A stretch of DNA of 64,000 bases from positions 18,168,865-18,232,864 of the forward strand of contig OX438750.1 of NCBI GenBank assembly GCA_949316235.1. The letters are read 5' to 3'. The notes under the pieces were generated by a model. That model had not been told where the DNA came from, searched no databases, and saw only the letters and a list, made by a program, of their open reading frames with translations. Below, in pieces: positions 23,121 through 33,744 of the stretch. A program made the translations under genes and the position numbers. Each line of letters opens with the position of its first letter. The stretch's first letter is position 1. This DNA is from Oegoconia quadripuncta (Eukaryota > Arthropoda > Insecta > Lepidoptera > Autostichidae).

Positions 23121-23460
23121 CGCCTCCGTGGCTCAATGTAAACAACATTGAGTTTACGATTCGGAGGTCGCGGGTTCGATCCCCAGCGGGGTACAGTACA
23201 TGTATAAGTACTCGGTTTGGTTGGTGGTAGGGCATTTTATGAATTGTCCGCCTGACTAGATACCACCATCTTATCTAAATCTGCCGCCAAGCAGCAATGT
23301 TAATAGCGTTGTTGTGTTCCGGTTGTCAGAGATAAGATAGCCAGCCCCCCAAATGTGTTGGGGTTTCTGGGTCAGTACGCTTCCATCTTCGACCTCATCT
23401 TCACTTAACATCAGGTGTGATTGAGGCCATTAGTACGAATCCGGCGTGCATAAAAAAAAA
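23121..23460 (+). repeat. tRNA-derived SINE (type B), complete
   Basis: The head 'CGCCTCCGTGGCTCAATG' carries an A-box-like part and 'GGTCGCGGGTTCGATCCCC' holds a good B box, typical of a tRNA-derived polymerase III promoter. The body runs through 'TTGGTTGGTGGTAGGGCATT' and 'TAACATCAGGTGTGATTGAG' to a poly(A) tail at 23451-23460. A nearly identical copy is at 54011-54316. The two heads share an odd internal inverted segment (AAACAACATTG.GTTT) in the anticodon-arm position. Confidence 0.88.
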
Positions 23461-23956
23461 TAGTTTAAATGGTGGTAGCTGGCCAGGTGGCCATTTATAA
23501 ACTCTAGCATCACCCAAACAGAGTACTAAATCTAACCAACCACCTGTGTTTGAAACCCTTGTATTGTTTATTTTAAGCCGCGGCGCCTCCGCCTCCTCAT
23601 TTCGTACAATAAAGTCTTAACAAACAATAACATTAATAGTACATTATTGCAAAGGCCGGGAAATAGGTAATTGCAGGTAGGCGAGGACTTCACTAGTACG
23701 AGACAGGCAATTGCCATTTCCGCCGAGGCATATATAGTGCTTTTCTCAAAAGAATGCAGGGAAATAATAAATATTTAAATAACAAATCAAGCCGAATTTT
23801 CAGCTTTGCCGCCGATTTTCAATTTATCATCTGTGCCGAAAGGCAAACGCATTTACGCATACAGCCACGTGAACGCAATTTGTACTAAGCAAAGAGATTT
23901 TGGTATGCCAAGAACAAGAATGATAAAAGAGATCCAATCAAAGAGTATATAATAAC

Positions 23957-24172
23957 CGCAGCACGCCGTTTCATACAACATTGCTGGAGCGTTGTAATTT
24001 TCCAAATTCAAAAAACGCTCCTGCAATGGATTTATTTTTCGCTGTCCGTAAATTAGATACTTCGCGTGTTCTTTTTTCGAAAGTAATGACAATATTTCCA
24101 TGCATGTTAGAGAAAAATTATTTTTCTGCGGCGTGCTGGAGCGTTTTTTGAATTTGGAATATTACAACGCTC
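23957..24172. repeat. Foldback: 36-bp inverted arms around a 116-bp spacer
   Basis: Left arm 23986-24021 (GGAGCGTTGTAAT...CGCTCC) and right arm 24138-24172 are near-perfect reverse complements. Outside them 'CAGCACGCCG' (23959) mirrors 'CGGCGTGCTG' (24128). Each arm itself begins and ends with GGAGCG/CGCTCC. No coding content; probably a decayed foldback DNA element. Confidence 0.6.
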
Positions 24173-24569
24173 ACCTTTTCACCTATTAAAAAGGTGGATC
24201 GATGACTGAAATACTCGAATGCAACTTATGAACACAAAACGTATTTGGATGATATAGGTAGGTATTATTGCACAAGAAATACAAACAGAATACAGTCAGA
24301 AAATATGTGGAAATCATATTTTGAGGGATTTTCAACGTAGAGTTATAAAGTATTGTGCAGGATTTTGTGGTAAGTGATATCAGACTTTTTGGGTATCTTT
24401 GCGTACCTAATGGCACAGTACTGGTTTATTCCTTGACTCGTCAAGTTGGGTGAGATGAGATTGAGATTCTATTGTCTGTTGTGTCATGTATAATTACTTA
24501 ATTTGCGTAGGTATTTATATTTTACAGAGTACAATATTTTAAAGGGTATGTCATAAACAAACACCTTAG

Positions 24570-24795
24570 ACGATCGATTGGTGTAGTGGATAGTGACCCT
24601 GTCAGCGAAACCAAGGGTTGCGGGTTCGAATCCCGCGAGGGGTAAATGTTTGTATGATGTATACGAACATTTATTCCCGAGTCATGGATGTTTATATAAA
24701 TATTTATGTATGTTTATCCGTTATCTAGTATCCATAGTACAAGCTTTGCTTAGTTTGGGACTAGATGATTTGGTGTAAGTGTCCGAAATATTTTT

Positions 24796-24854
<59 letters not shown>
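24570..24854 (+). repeat. tRNA-derived SINE (type A) with long (TTTA)n tail
   Basis: Complete forward copy: head CGATTGGTGTAGTGGATAG, B box GGTTCGAATCCCG, body ending 'TGGTGTAAGTGTCCGAAATA', then about 16 TTTA units (24790-24854). The long pure tail suggests a fairly recent insertion. Confidence 0.9.
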
Positions 24855-25418
24855 CCTAAGTAGATATCCCTACATAACATATCGGTCAGCTCATAGAAGA
24901 CCTTGTAATCACCTCGTCCAAATATTAGGTGTTCACGGTACTTCAGCTTAAAGATTATAATAATAAGAATGGAATTCCCTCAGGAACGCCGCGAGTAGAA
25001 CTCAACACAGATCCTCCAATATTAATATTTAAATATAAAATTTGATGAACCCCGATTGAAATATAAAGCTCCCCCGACATGAGTGTATTAAGATTTGTCG
25101 CACGACGGCATCGCCAGCATTGATAATTCCAACCCGCGAATACTAGGGGTGAGTATAAATATTAAAATCAAAATTTATGAAGTGTGACTGGGGTCGGGGC
25201 GACCGTGGCGAAGCGATTTGTATGAAAATTTGGACGTCTCACTCGGCTGTTACCGCCGGAGGTACCGTTTGATGGCATAATTTGGGACAACGCACGTAAA
25301 ACGTCCAGATTTATGTTTGTTTGCACGGCACTTTATTGAATGTTGTGGGGTGCATGGCTTTATGGATACGAAGCAGACTATATATAGGTATATATATTTG
25401 TATATTGTAGTTAAATGT

Positions 25419-25467
25419 AGGTAAAATTAATTACATATGTACACAACATATGTAATTAATTTTACCT
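25419..25467. repeat. Perfect palindrome: 22-bp arms, 5-nt loop
   Basis: Arms 25419-25440 and 25446-25467 are exact reverse complements (AGGTAAAATTAATTACATAT...), separated by ACACA. No gene or transposon end is recognised around it. An exact 22-bp stem in AT-rich neutral DNA suggests a recent origin, such as a templated inverted insertion or transposon footprint. Confidence 0.9.
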
Positions 25468-25499
25468 ATACTCGGGAGTTCGATGAATACACAAACATG

Positions 25500-25680
25500 C
25501 ATAATGTTACGATCTTTTCCCAAATTAGGTGGATATATCCCAAAAATAAGCGTTTGGGTGGCCCAAATATTAACTTAATGCTTGAATCAACATCCACAGT
25601 TCACCTTTCGAAATGTTCAGAAATGCATATTGGTGAGCCCATCGCCCTTGAAACATGCAAGTTTATAAATGTTTTATAAA
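25500..25680 (+). repeat. Dispersed repeat shared with 62835-63005
   Basis: Shares with 62835-63005 the landmarks 'CATCC(A/T)C(A/C)GTTCACCTT', 'CGAAATGTTCAGAAATGCA' and 'GAGCCCAT(C/T)GCC'. Non-coding; class unknown. The 80-codon frame over it is not a gene. Confidence 0.5.
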
Positions 25681-25889
25681 TAATAAATAAAGTTTTATTT
25701 CGGATAATGTATAAGTACATAATTAAGAAATAAATAATTGGTGTGAAAAATTAAAATTACAAAGTATAAATTAAATAAATACGAATTAAAATTCCATTTT
25801 AGGTTATTAAATTGCTATGTAATATGCAATAGAATGCACTATTTGTATCCTGGCCCAGTGCTTATGGGACAGTCTGTATCCTTCCCTTT

Positions 25890-25941
25890 ATGATGATTGG
25901 TGTAAGTGTCCGAAATATTTATTTATTTATTTATTTATTTA
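25890..25941 (+). repeat. SINE type A 3' end only
   Basis: 'GATTGGTGTAAGTGTCCGAA' plus a TTTA tail, directly followed by a headless SINE-B. It is either a nested insertion or a template-switch chimera of two SINEs. Confidence 0.8.
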
Positions 25942-25948
25942 CCTAATA

Positions 25949-26196
25949 TTTCGGTTGGTGGTAGGGCATTTTAAATGTCCGCCTGGCTAGCTACCACCGT
26001 CTTATCTAAATCTGCCGCTAAGCAGCAATGTTAATAGCATTGTTGTGTTCCGGTTGTCAGTGATAAGATAGCCAGTCCCCCAAATATGTTGGGGTTTCCG
26101 GGTCAGTACGCTTCCACCTTCGACCTCATCTTCACTTAACATCAGGTGTGATTGAGGCCAAGTACCAACCCGTCGTGCATAAAAAAAAAAAAAAAA
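25949..26196 (+). repeat. SINE type B, head missing
   Basis: Begins within the body at 'TCGGTTGGTGGTAGGGCATT' and runs to the poly(A) tail at 26180-26196. The sequence closely matches 23121-23460. The missing head coincides with the join to the type A tail. Confidence 0.85.
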
Positions 26197-26199
26197 GAT

Positions 26200-27160
26200 T
26201 AATAAAAATACGACTATTTTATTATTACGTATATTTCTGTTTAGTCATAGGTTGTAAATCCGGTCCGGCCTTGCATGGGGGTACAGAAGGCCCTTTCACA
26301 GAAAGGTGCTCCCGACGGTACCTCTTTCTGAATGTGTCAATTGAATGCGATCACACATAGGCCTCGACGGTAAGCGTATGCGAGCAGTAGGATGCTGAGT
26401 GGCCTTTATCCAAGCGTAGATTGTTATAAAAAAAAAAATTGGATAAATTTTAGGTAACTGATTTACTTTCAAAACTGCCGCACGGTTCAGTTGTGTGTGT
26501 GGAACAGTATCAATATAATAAAACTTCATCATACGAGTGTATCTATTGTTTTATGAATAAAATCTCTTCTTATTCTTATTCAATATTCAATCTTCAATCT
26601 TATCTTTTTGGGGGTTTGATGGCTTCATCGTGTTTGACCTTACATCATTAATTTGACAGTTCAGGTTTAATGTAAGAGTACTATAATGCAACTTTCATGC
26701 ATGTGTCCCAACATGAGAGTTGTGATTTTTGTTTAAAATAAAAACAGAAAGTTGATATCATGGCTCCAGCTAACGTGTAAAATCAATACCCACCTTCACT
26801 AAAATACACATAATATTTCTGCGCCAATGACTGTTAGCTAAAAGGGGATTTTTAAACAAAATTTTCAGCAGCCGCATTCAGATAAAATAGGATTGCGAAT
26901 CGCGAAACGCAGGTCAGTTACGGACGCGTAAAAACCGGGGGCTCAACCGATCGGGTGCATCCGACCAAGCCGATATGACGGCCAGAGCCGCATATGGCCA
27001 TTCGCGCTCCGTGTTTGGCCAAATATGACACTTTTTGTGCAACACGCTTGTTTATGTTTGTTTTTATTTGTTCCTCTCTTGTCTATGGTTTTCGATGTTC
27101 GATTGATCGGGCGTTTTGATCTGTGTTGATGTTTAGCATTAATTCAGATTATACAATATT
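26200..27160. other. Gene-free stretch; GC-richer island at 26870-27020
   Basis: No supported gene. Bases 26245-26440 are moderately GC-rich and end in an A run (possible unclassified SINE). Bases 26870-27020 form a GC-rich single-copy-looking island with no coding motif. Confidence 0.4.
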
Positions 27161-27503
27161 AGAAGCACTCGTGGTACGCTATTCGTTTTCGATTAGCGAA
27201 GTTAAGCAATATCTGGCCCGGTCAATTTTTGGATGGGTGACCACTTAGTGGCATTTTAATACGAGTATATCAGTGCTTCGGTGGGCATGTTAAATAGTCG
27301 GTACCGATTGTTTTCAACTGAAGGCAGGCGTGAAGCCAAGTCAGTGGCCTACAGGGCCGGCTTAAAAACACTCACTGTCAGGTGGCCACTAGTCTGACAC
27401 CAATCCACCAATCCGCACTGGGCCCGCGTGGGGAATTATCTCCCAGTGAGAGGAGGCTATGCCCCCAACAATGGGGACGTGTACCGCTGTTGATGATACA
27501 ATT
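27161..27503 (+). repeat. 5S-rRNA-derived SINE
   Basis: Bases 27195-27252 closely follow the internal part of insect 5S rRNA: 'GCGAAGTTAAGCAATATCTG', 'GCCCGGTCA' and 'TGGATGGGTGACCACTTAGT'. That includes the region of the internal polymerase III promoter (box A, intermediate element, box C). A non-5S body follows ('GTGCTTCGGTGGGCATGTTA') and a 3' part resembling RTE LINE ends ('AGGAGGCTATGCCCCCAAC', 'TGATGATACAA'). The layout fits the SINE3 (5S-headed) class, with the 3' end probably borrowed from an RTE partner. Confidence 0.75.
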
Positions 27504-28057
27504 TAATATTGTATCAATTTATTATTGATTTTTAGTATTCCGCATCTACACAGCACTGGACTGTTCTGGTTGCATTGATGATTTTTAGCTGTGACTTATT
27601 AATAGTTAATTAATTATTAATTAATTAAGTAAACACTTGTTCCTATTCCTTTTTAAAGGTATGTCCATTACTTGTTATTATTTCTTGTAGTTATTATTGT
27701 AAATATTAATGTGTTTTCTTTTGCATAGGTTAGCGCTTGCCGTCAATCTCCCATGATAAGGCCGAAAGTGGAAACGCGCTTACTCGGAATTTAGTTCGAG
27801 TCCATTTTATTTTTCTAAAATTTATCGTGAATTCGATAAAAAATCTATTTTTTTTGGAAGAACAAAATGGACTGCTATTACAATTCTTAGCAAAATCTAA
27901 AAATATAATCATTTGTGTAGACATCGAACACCCGTACAAATATATTCTTGTTAATATTTACTTTTTAAAGATGGATGTGTACCCATTAATTATTAAACGA
28001 AACGATATAATTTTAGTGCATTGTTGCGAAAGGTGAAAGGGATATTGTCAAGTATTA
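27504..28057. other. AT-rich gene-free stretch
   Basis: No supported gene. The 99-codon plus frame at 27737-28036 is rich in I, F, N and K, has no known motif, and reads like random AT-rich sequence. Confidence 0.4.
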
Positions 28058-28363
28058 TTATTTTAAAGGTTTGGAACACTTAAACGCTTCTTTAGCATAT
28101 CTCTGACCATTCCATTTACGATAAAGCTCGTGAACCTCCTTCGTTCCCTCTGGTTCGATGATAGTAAGATGTGTCGACGTCATATTATTATGGCCCTCAA
28201 ACTGCGATCCGGTCACATTCCTTTGAATAGCTTCGGTTTTATGATGCGCTAAACTGACACTCCCAATTGCGCTGTTTGCAATGTAATGGAAGACGTACAA
28301 TATCCTCGCTGAATGAGCTGAATCGCTGTCCAACGCTGTCATGTTGTACCCCAATGGATCCAC
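28058..28363 (-). CDS. Unrecognised 101-codon open frame
   Basis: A balanced composition, less AT-rich than its surroundings, and an ordinary amino-acid mix ('NSAIGSVSLAHHKTEAIQRN', 'EVHELYRKWNGQRYAKEAF') make this one of the few frames here that looks protein-like without being a known element. There is an ATG at 28361-28363 and a stop at the 28058 end. I do not recognise a family, and no splice sites or partner exons are clear. It could be a remnant of a mobile-element ORF, an exon of a host gene, or chance. Confidence 0.25.
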   Translation of the reverse strand: MDPLGYNMTALDSDSAHSARILYVFHYIANSAIGSVSLAHHKTEAIQRNVTGSQFEGHNNMTSTHLTIIEPEGTKEVHELYRKWNGQRYAKEAFKCSKPLK

Positions 28364-28584
28364 AACTTAGGTATTTTTAATAGCATTTTGGCAGCCCCGT
28401 TGTCGGAGGATGCCAGAAGGCTATACAAAATGTATTAGAATATTGATTTTATATAGGTAACTAGGTACTACTTTGAATTCAATGATGAGGGTGGCATATT
28501 CAGCATTTGAATAAACCCTCTAAAAAATAAAAAGATTACAAAACGTGAAGTTATGCATACTTATATGTGATATAATAAAGAAGA

Positions 28585-28720
28585 TGAAGATCGAAGGAGG
28601 TGAGGGTAGACTGCGTGAGGAATGATAATATGTATGTAAAAGGAGTGAGTCCGGAGATGACCCCTGATAGAGGATAGTGGAAGACCTAGAGTGGGATAAG
28701 GGCAAGAAGATGATGAGGTA
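28585..28720 (+). pseudogene. RTE-type LINE 3' coding remnant
   Basis: With stops and frame shifts the forward strand gives 'DCVRND', 'KGVSPEMTPDRG' and 'WKT', the last codons of RTE polyproteins (compare 9140-9215). It is very short and decayed. Confidence 0.6.
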
Positions 28721-29440
28721 GGCTTATCAACTCTCAGTGTTTGCGTCTAGTATTTAAAAAAAGTATATAGCAAATTTCGTTTTATTTAAAATACGCTAAA
28801 TGTACTCATTACTCGTGTTAATTTGACTTGACATGGCTACATCTTTTTCACCTGCCAATTAATGCCAATTTAGCAACCTGGCAGTTATTTTCATTCACAA
28901 CTCGCCCCACTTTGGTTTTACTTTTGGACAACAAGTGTAGTTTATTCCTAGTTTGGCTGGCTAAGTGATCAATTATTTACCTACCATTCAGTTTGACATT
29001 AATCACATATTTCTTTGGTGGCAGCAACTACTCGACAGGGGGGGACTTATTGAAACGAGCAACACTGCTGAGTCCTTACCCGTTCATCACAATATTATAT
29101 TCCCGATTCTAATTATGCTTCAGTTTTTTTTTACGATGAATTAATTCTTTCATTTATTTATTGCTTTAATTTTTGGTAAATGTAACACAAAATGATTGGG
29201 TCCTTTTATTGGGTCTACGTGTCAAATTTTACTGATAGTATAGTCCACAATGGACAGACATGCGGAGGCATTAAAAATATTTTTCTGTTGTTTTCATATT
29301 AGACTTGTACATAAATGATTCAGAAGCTAAACTGCGTTTGGAAATAATAAAATGTGAAGTACCTATACAATAATATCGATTCATCAAACAGACAAAGACA
29401 ATGTAAGCTTTTTAAATTAGCAAACGGAGTCCTTTCACCT
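28720..29440. other. Gene-free stretch
   Basis: No coding or repeat feature that I can support. Confidence 0.4.
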
Positions 29441-29885
29441 GACTCCAACTTTCCAGGATGTATCTCTGACTATCTCAATCTTTTGGGTCTGGAGTTAACC
29501 TCCAACCTAAATTTTGGGCGCTCCATATAATGGAATGTTAAAGCAGCTAAGAAGCTTGACATTCTCCTCAATGTCAGGCGATATTTTACGCCGAATCAGC
29601 TTTTGGTACTTTATCAGGCTCAGGTTCGCTCGTGCATGGAATACTGCTGTCACCTTTGGGATGGTTCAGCCAAGTACTGGCTGGCTGCACTCGATTCTGT
29701 GGAACCACGTGCCAAAAGACTCATTGGTGGCCATTCGATCACTGCTAAATTGCAGAGCCTCGAACACCGTCGCAAGGTCGCCTGTCTCTCAGTCTTTTAC
29801 AGGATGCACTTCGGTGAGTGTGCGTTGGAATTAGACATTTTTATTCCACCATCGCCTTTCATCTTCGGACTCAATGCTCTTTTAT
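29440..29885 (+). pseudogene. LINE reverse-transcriptase C-terminal remnant
   Basis: Forward translation gives 'LNLLGLELTSNLNFG', a TAA stop near 29527, then 'WNVKAAKKL', 'VLYQAQVRSCMEYCCHLWDG' (29606 on), 'LDSVEPRAKRLIGG' and 'HRRKVACLSVFYRMHFGECA'. These are standard landmarks downstream of the RT core in a group of insect non-LTR elements. The premature stop and both truncations show it is dead. It meets the copia-like remnant of the opposite strand at about 29885. Confidence 0.88.
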
Positions 29886-30340
29886 GCACTACGACATAAC
29901 CTTTTATAGTAAGCCTTGGAAACTGTAAACAAACTAACTTTTGGATCTGGAACATATAAAATGTTATTTACTGCGTTATTGATCCAACTTACCCTATTAA
30001 AAGATCCGGTCTTTAAGTTTCCTACACCGATTGTATCAATAATCTTTCCGTCACCAATAATTACAGATATAGGCTCAGCAACTTCCTGATATTCTTAAAA
30101 GAGGCTCATGTTTCCAGTTGTATACGCGTTCGCTCGACTGTTAACATTATTAAGGCTATATTTTTACTACAAGTACAAGCCTAAGTCTATCGAATATGTC
30201 TCGAGTTGCCATAGCAATAGCACTTGAATTTGCCTTTATGAATTTCGTTAAAGTTTAACGGATTTACTTTACTAGACGTACCAGCACTAAGAGCAGCTAG
30301 TGACATAGATAATTCACCATCATTCTGTTTCATATGTTCC
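29885..30340 (-). pseudogene. Degenerate copia-like gag/protease remnant
   Basis: Minus-strand translation in shifting frames gives a gag tail and a degenerate zinc-knuckle-like segment ('KGKFKCYCYGNSRHI', near 30215-30255), then a protease-like stretch ('EPISVIIGDG', 'NNILYVPDPKVSLFTVSKAY', 30090-29900) in the order expected for Ty1/copia polyproteins. Several stops and frame shifts interrupt it. No LTR was identified. It is an old retrotransposon relic. Confidence 0.5.
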
Positions 30341-30581
30341 TCTTCAATAAAAGTTACGCAGTTAGATCATACCTATTCTATGTATTGTCTGAGGTTGATT
30401 TCCAAGCTTATTAAAAATATTTTAAACAGTTTTGCAACGCCAATACTAATTTTTTGGGTATTTCTTGCTCCATTTACCTTATTCCGTCAATCAACTTTTA
30501 TACAAGTTGCCATATATTCGTTTTCCTGAAATTATACAGTATAAAATCAAAGTAATTTTTCCAAATATAAGCAGCAGTCAA

Positions 30582-30904
30582 TCAATTTACAATATACAGC
30601 GGTACCTTTTCGCTTATCCTAGTTACGATAATTATCTTGGTCTTCATATCTTTTGCTTCCCATTCTGCTAAAATCACTTTCCCATTTCTGTCCTCGACCT
30701 TTACAAAAGGTTTTTGTTTATCATCACCGACAAAACCAACAGTTCTTGGCCTTTTAATAAGACTGATATTTGAGACTTCAATATCGTCTACGTTTTCTGC
30801 TCCTTCAAATCGTACACCTTTAGCACATTCTCCATTTTTCTCTACCCTAATTGTTATTAGGGTGTAGCGCTGTAGAGCGCTAAGAATGTATGGTATGGTA
30901 GTAG
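30582..30904 (-). CDS. Unrecognised open frame without start codon
   Basis: An open frame of about 107 codons ends at TGA (30584-30582). It contains no methionine before its last quarter. The protein is charged and ordinary in composition ('RVEKNGECAKGVRFEG', 'VDDIEVSNISLIKRP', 'KPFVKVEDRNGKVILAEWEA'). It lies upstream of, and in the same direction as, the copia-like remnant, so it may be part of the same decayed element. The composition argues that it once coded. Family unknown. Confidence 0.35.
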
Positions 30905-30909
30905 TACCA

Positions 30910-31730
30910 TACTGAGAAATTATTCAGAGACTATAATAGGTGTAGAAATAATAGAACGCGAATAATATCATAATGAAATATATGTTGCTGCTAATATTGA
31001 TCCAACAGATAGACAAAGACAATGTTTACTTTTCAGACCAACAAACTTCTATGAATATGATATGATGATGATATGATGACCAGAAATAATTCATTGTTTT
31101 AATTTTCTCAACATAGTAGTTTTCCGAGGATCCAACAATCTCGGAGAACTTTTAAATAAAATAGCATACAACATGTGGTGCAGCATCATGTTGATGGTGA
31201 TGAACAATCTCGGAGAACGTTCAAATGAAAATAGTATACAAAATGTAGGGTAGCATTTGCGTAGAACACTAGAAACGGAAAAATATATCCTGGCACGTTC
31301 GGGATTCATTAATATTAAAAACATACATCAACCTACATTTGTAGCAGTCAAAATCAAAGCTGTACCGTAAAGCGTTCGCAGCTGCATCCAGCGCGAATGC
31401 AAATGCGAGGGGAGGTGGTGGCAGGGGGTACTGTGAACGCGCAGTTGGCTGCATTGTGTCCCGCCCTCGTCCCGCGCGCCCCCGCCGCTCCGCACATCCC
31501 GCGAGAGTTTGTTTTTCGGGGCAAATAGCTATAGGCTTGATAATGGCCTCGCGGACCATGATCGGGAAAGGAAAGGTGCTCTACTACGACGGTCTATAAT
31601 TTTCTTCTTAATTTTTTTTCTTTGTTCTAATTCCATAACCATAATTTGAAAATTTAGAAACCACCAACAACATTGATGGAACAATTAATTATATCATCCA
31701 GGGCGATTAGATCAAAAGATAGTGTTAAAA
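30910..31730. other. Gene-free; short direct duplication and GC-rich island
   Basis: Bases 31125-31178 and 31202-31256 are diverged direct repeats (AACAATCTCGGAGAAC...ATAC). Bases 31370-31520 form a GC-rich island (GCGCGCCCCCGCCGCTCCG). No gene is supported. Confidence 0.45.
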
Positions 31731-31732
31731 GC

Positions 31733-32057
31733 TAAATATCTTCCAAACCGCTTAACCGATTTAATCAAATACGGCTAAGAACGTATCTCCAGGTTTAATC
31801 TTAAATATAAAAAAAAAATAACTAAACCCTCGAAAGACTATGACATCATTGAGATATACCAAAATCTTGTGTATAAAGCTAAATATCTTCTAAACTGCTT
31901 AACCGATTTTCATCAAACATGGCTAAGAACCTGTCCCTTCGTTTAGTATTTCATTTAAAAACCGCACTCAAATCCGACCATGCATTACTAAGACTGGATA
32001 CACATTCATACAACTTCGTCAAACACATAACAATCGTCGTTTTTCATCGGGAGCTAA
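31733..32057 (+). repeat. Dispersed 'ATCTTC.AAACGGCTTA' repeat, two adjacent partial copies
   Basis: Two starts of the family seen at 4781-5130 occur at 31733 and 31878 ('GCTAAATATCTTC(C/T)AAAC'). The second continues to 'AAAACCGCACTCAAATC' and 'CATCGGGAGCTAAAA'. Confidence 0.6.
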
Positions 32058-32059
32058 AA

Positions 32060-33420
32060 AGAACTGCCAGAACCGCGTATCTCTGTGCTAAGTAAAGCTG
32101 GATACCTAAAAACCTTTTCGATAACAACAACGATGTGACAGATGAATGAGGAAAATACAGTTATGTAAAACAAATAGGTAACTCTTAAAATGTCCACGAT
32201 CAACACAATATTATTGGACAGTATAAATGTGATATCAGCCGAAAAGCATATTGGTACGGGTGCTACGCGCATACCTATGTGCTACGAAGTAGGTATCAAA
32301 TTACACCTACGCATTCCATCATTGGAGATTTGTGCGACATGATAAATTAGTAATATGTATTACAATTCGGGGGTTTTCCTTAACTTGTAAGCAATTTTGC
32401 TTAGACGTTACTATAGAATTGCGCTAAAATTTTAACAATAACGATTTTCGAAGAATTATCCAAAGTTGAAGTAGAGCCAATTTCAAGTCGTTGCCACTGT
32501 ACCGAGTAGCGGATGGGTTTTGATTTTTGTAGTTTCGTATTATTTGCGTATTTATCCGCCCGCCGCCCGGCAGATACATTTATTTGCGCCACGTCTCCCC
32601 CTTTTACCCCATCGCCCCCCAGTTCGATTGATCACGATATCATTGCGATAATAGGAGCAGCGCGATCGACGCGCGGTTCCGTCACGCGGCAAACGCAAAA
32701 ATATGGCCGACGCGCAGCTCAACCGTAATGACCAAAAAATTGGCCACTGGCTCTTCGAGGTTTTAACGAGAGGTCAAATTTATTGCAGCTGTGCAATGCG
32801 AAAACAATGACAGCGAGACCGATCGATTACTGCTTTCTGTTATGCAATGCAACGACGTAAAATGAGTCTTGATTATGATGAGATAGAAACATGCTGTCCG
32901 TCCATCAATAAATCTCTTATCACGTTCCGGGACAGATCATCAGACACAATAGAAGTTTTATTGTTATAACGTCGAGAGACGGGTTGTGTCCCGGAACGTT
33001 TAAGTCCCGATTTATGGTGTTTACTATAAGAACAACAACGACAACAAAATATTCTTCATTGCACAACAATAATGGACATAGCGCAAGGAAAACAAGCAAG
33101 ATAACGGTACAATTTGCTGGTCATTGAAAGTGATAACTTCCAAGCAACCTTTGGGTTAGGAAGTATTATGTACATACGTACATTATGTACGTAGCATGTG
33201 CCATAAACTAATTTCAATAAAAATAAATTACATACTTAAATACATACATACATACGTTAATTAAACATATACCAACATATCTACAAAATATGTATGACTT
33301 ATAAATATAGTTTATATACACTAAAGAATATTAGTATTTAACGTTAAGAAAGTCTACGAAAGTGAATATCCTTAATGTTTCAATTGGGCCTGCTTAGTAA
33401 TTATTAATTACATTATTAAA
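32060..33420. other. Gene-free region with a GC-rich, regulatory-looking island
   Basis: Bases 32560-32830 are GC-rich and dense in short palindromic or homeodomain/GATA-like words (GATTGATCACGATATCATTG), but carry no coding motif. Bases 32922-32934 and 32987-32999 are exact 13-bp inverted repeats (ACGTTCCGGGACA). Confidence 0.4.
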
Positions 33421-33660
33421 TAGCAGATTAAGAAATTGAAGTGGCACTAGGCAAGACACAAGGCATGTAAGAATGGTAGCCATTGGGGCATAAAAGTTTT
33501 TGAGTGGAATCCACGCATCGGATGTCCACCCATTGATTAAGGTCGCGAGAGGTCGGTGGATGCAGGCCACTTCCAACTGATCACTCTTATGCAACTTATG
33601 CAATAGTCTGTGGCCTCGTGTCTGTGAGTCGTAATCAGTCCGTAAACGTCCCATTGCAGG
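33420..33660 (+). pseudogene. RTE-type LINE C-terminal remnant
   Basis: Across frame shifts the forward strand gives 'LKWH', 'KVFEWNPRIG', 'IKVARGRWMQATSN', matching the 'KVLEWRPRTG...KVAGSRWMQAA' end of a second RTE subfamily. Related remnants are at 40190-40735 and 63540-63630. It is highly decayed. Confidence 0.6.
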
Positions 33661-33744
33661 GACCTTTATAACCTTTATATTTCCTTCCTTTATTTTGAGG
33701 GAGTATGGGCCACCACGCTGGTCCAGTGTGGGTTGGGGACTTCA

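Noticed and set aside
23125..23195. Possible tRNA gene
   Set aside because: The head of a SINE: the same sequence recurs at 54011 with the full SINE body and poly(A) tail, and the anticodon arm is not a proper stem.
24570..24645. Possible tRNA gene with good A and B boxes
   Set aside because: It continues into the SINE type A body with a TTTA tail; multiple copies in the window.
27195..27252. Genuine 5S rRNA gene
   Set aside because: Only the inner part matches, with many substitutions, and it continues into a SINE body.
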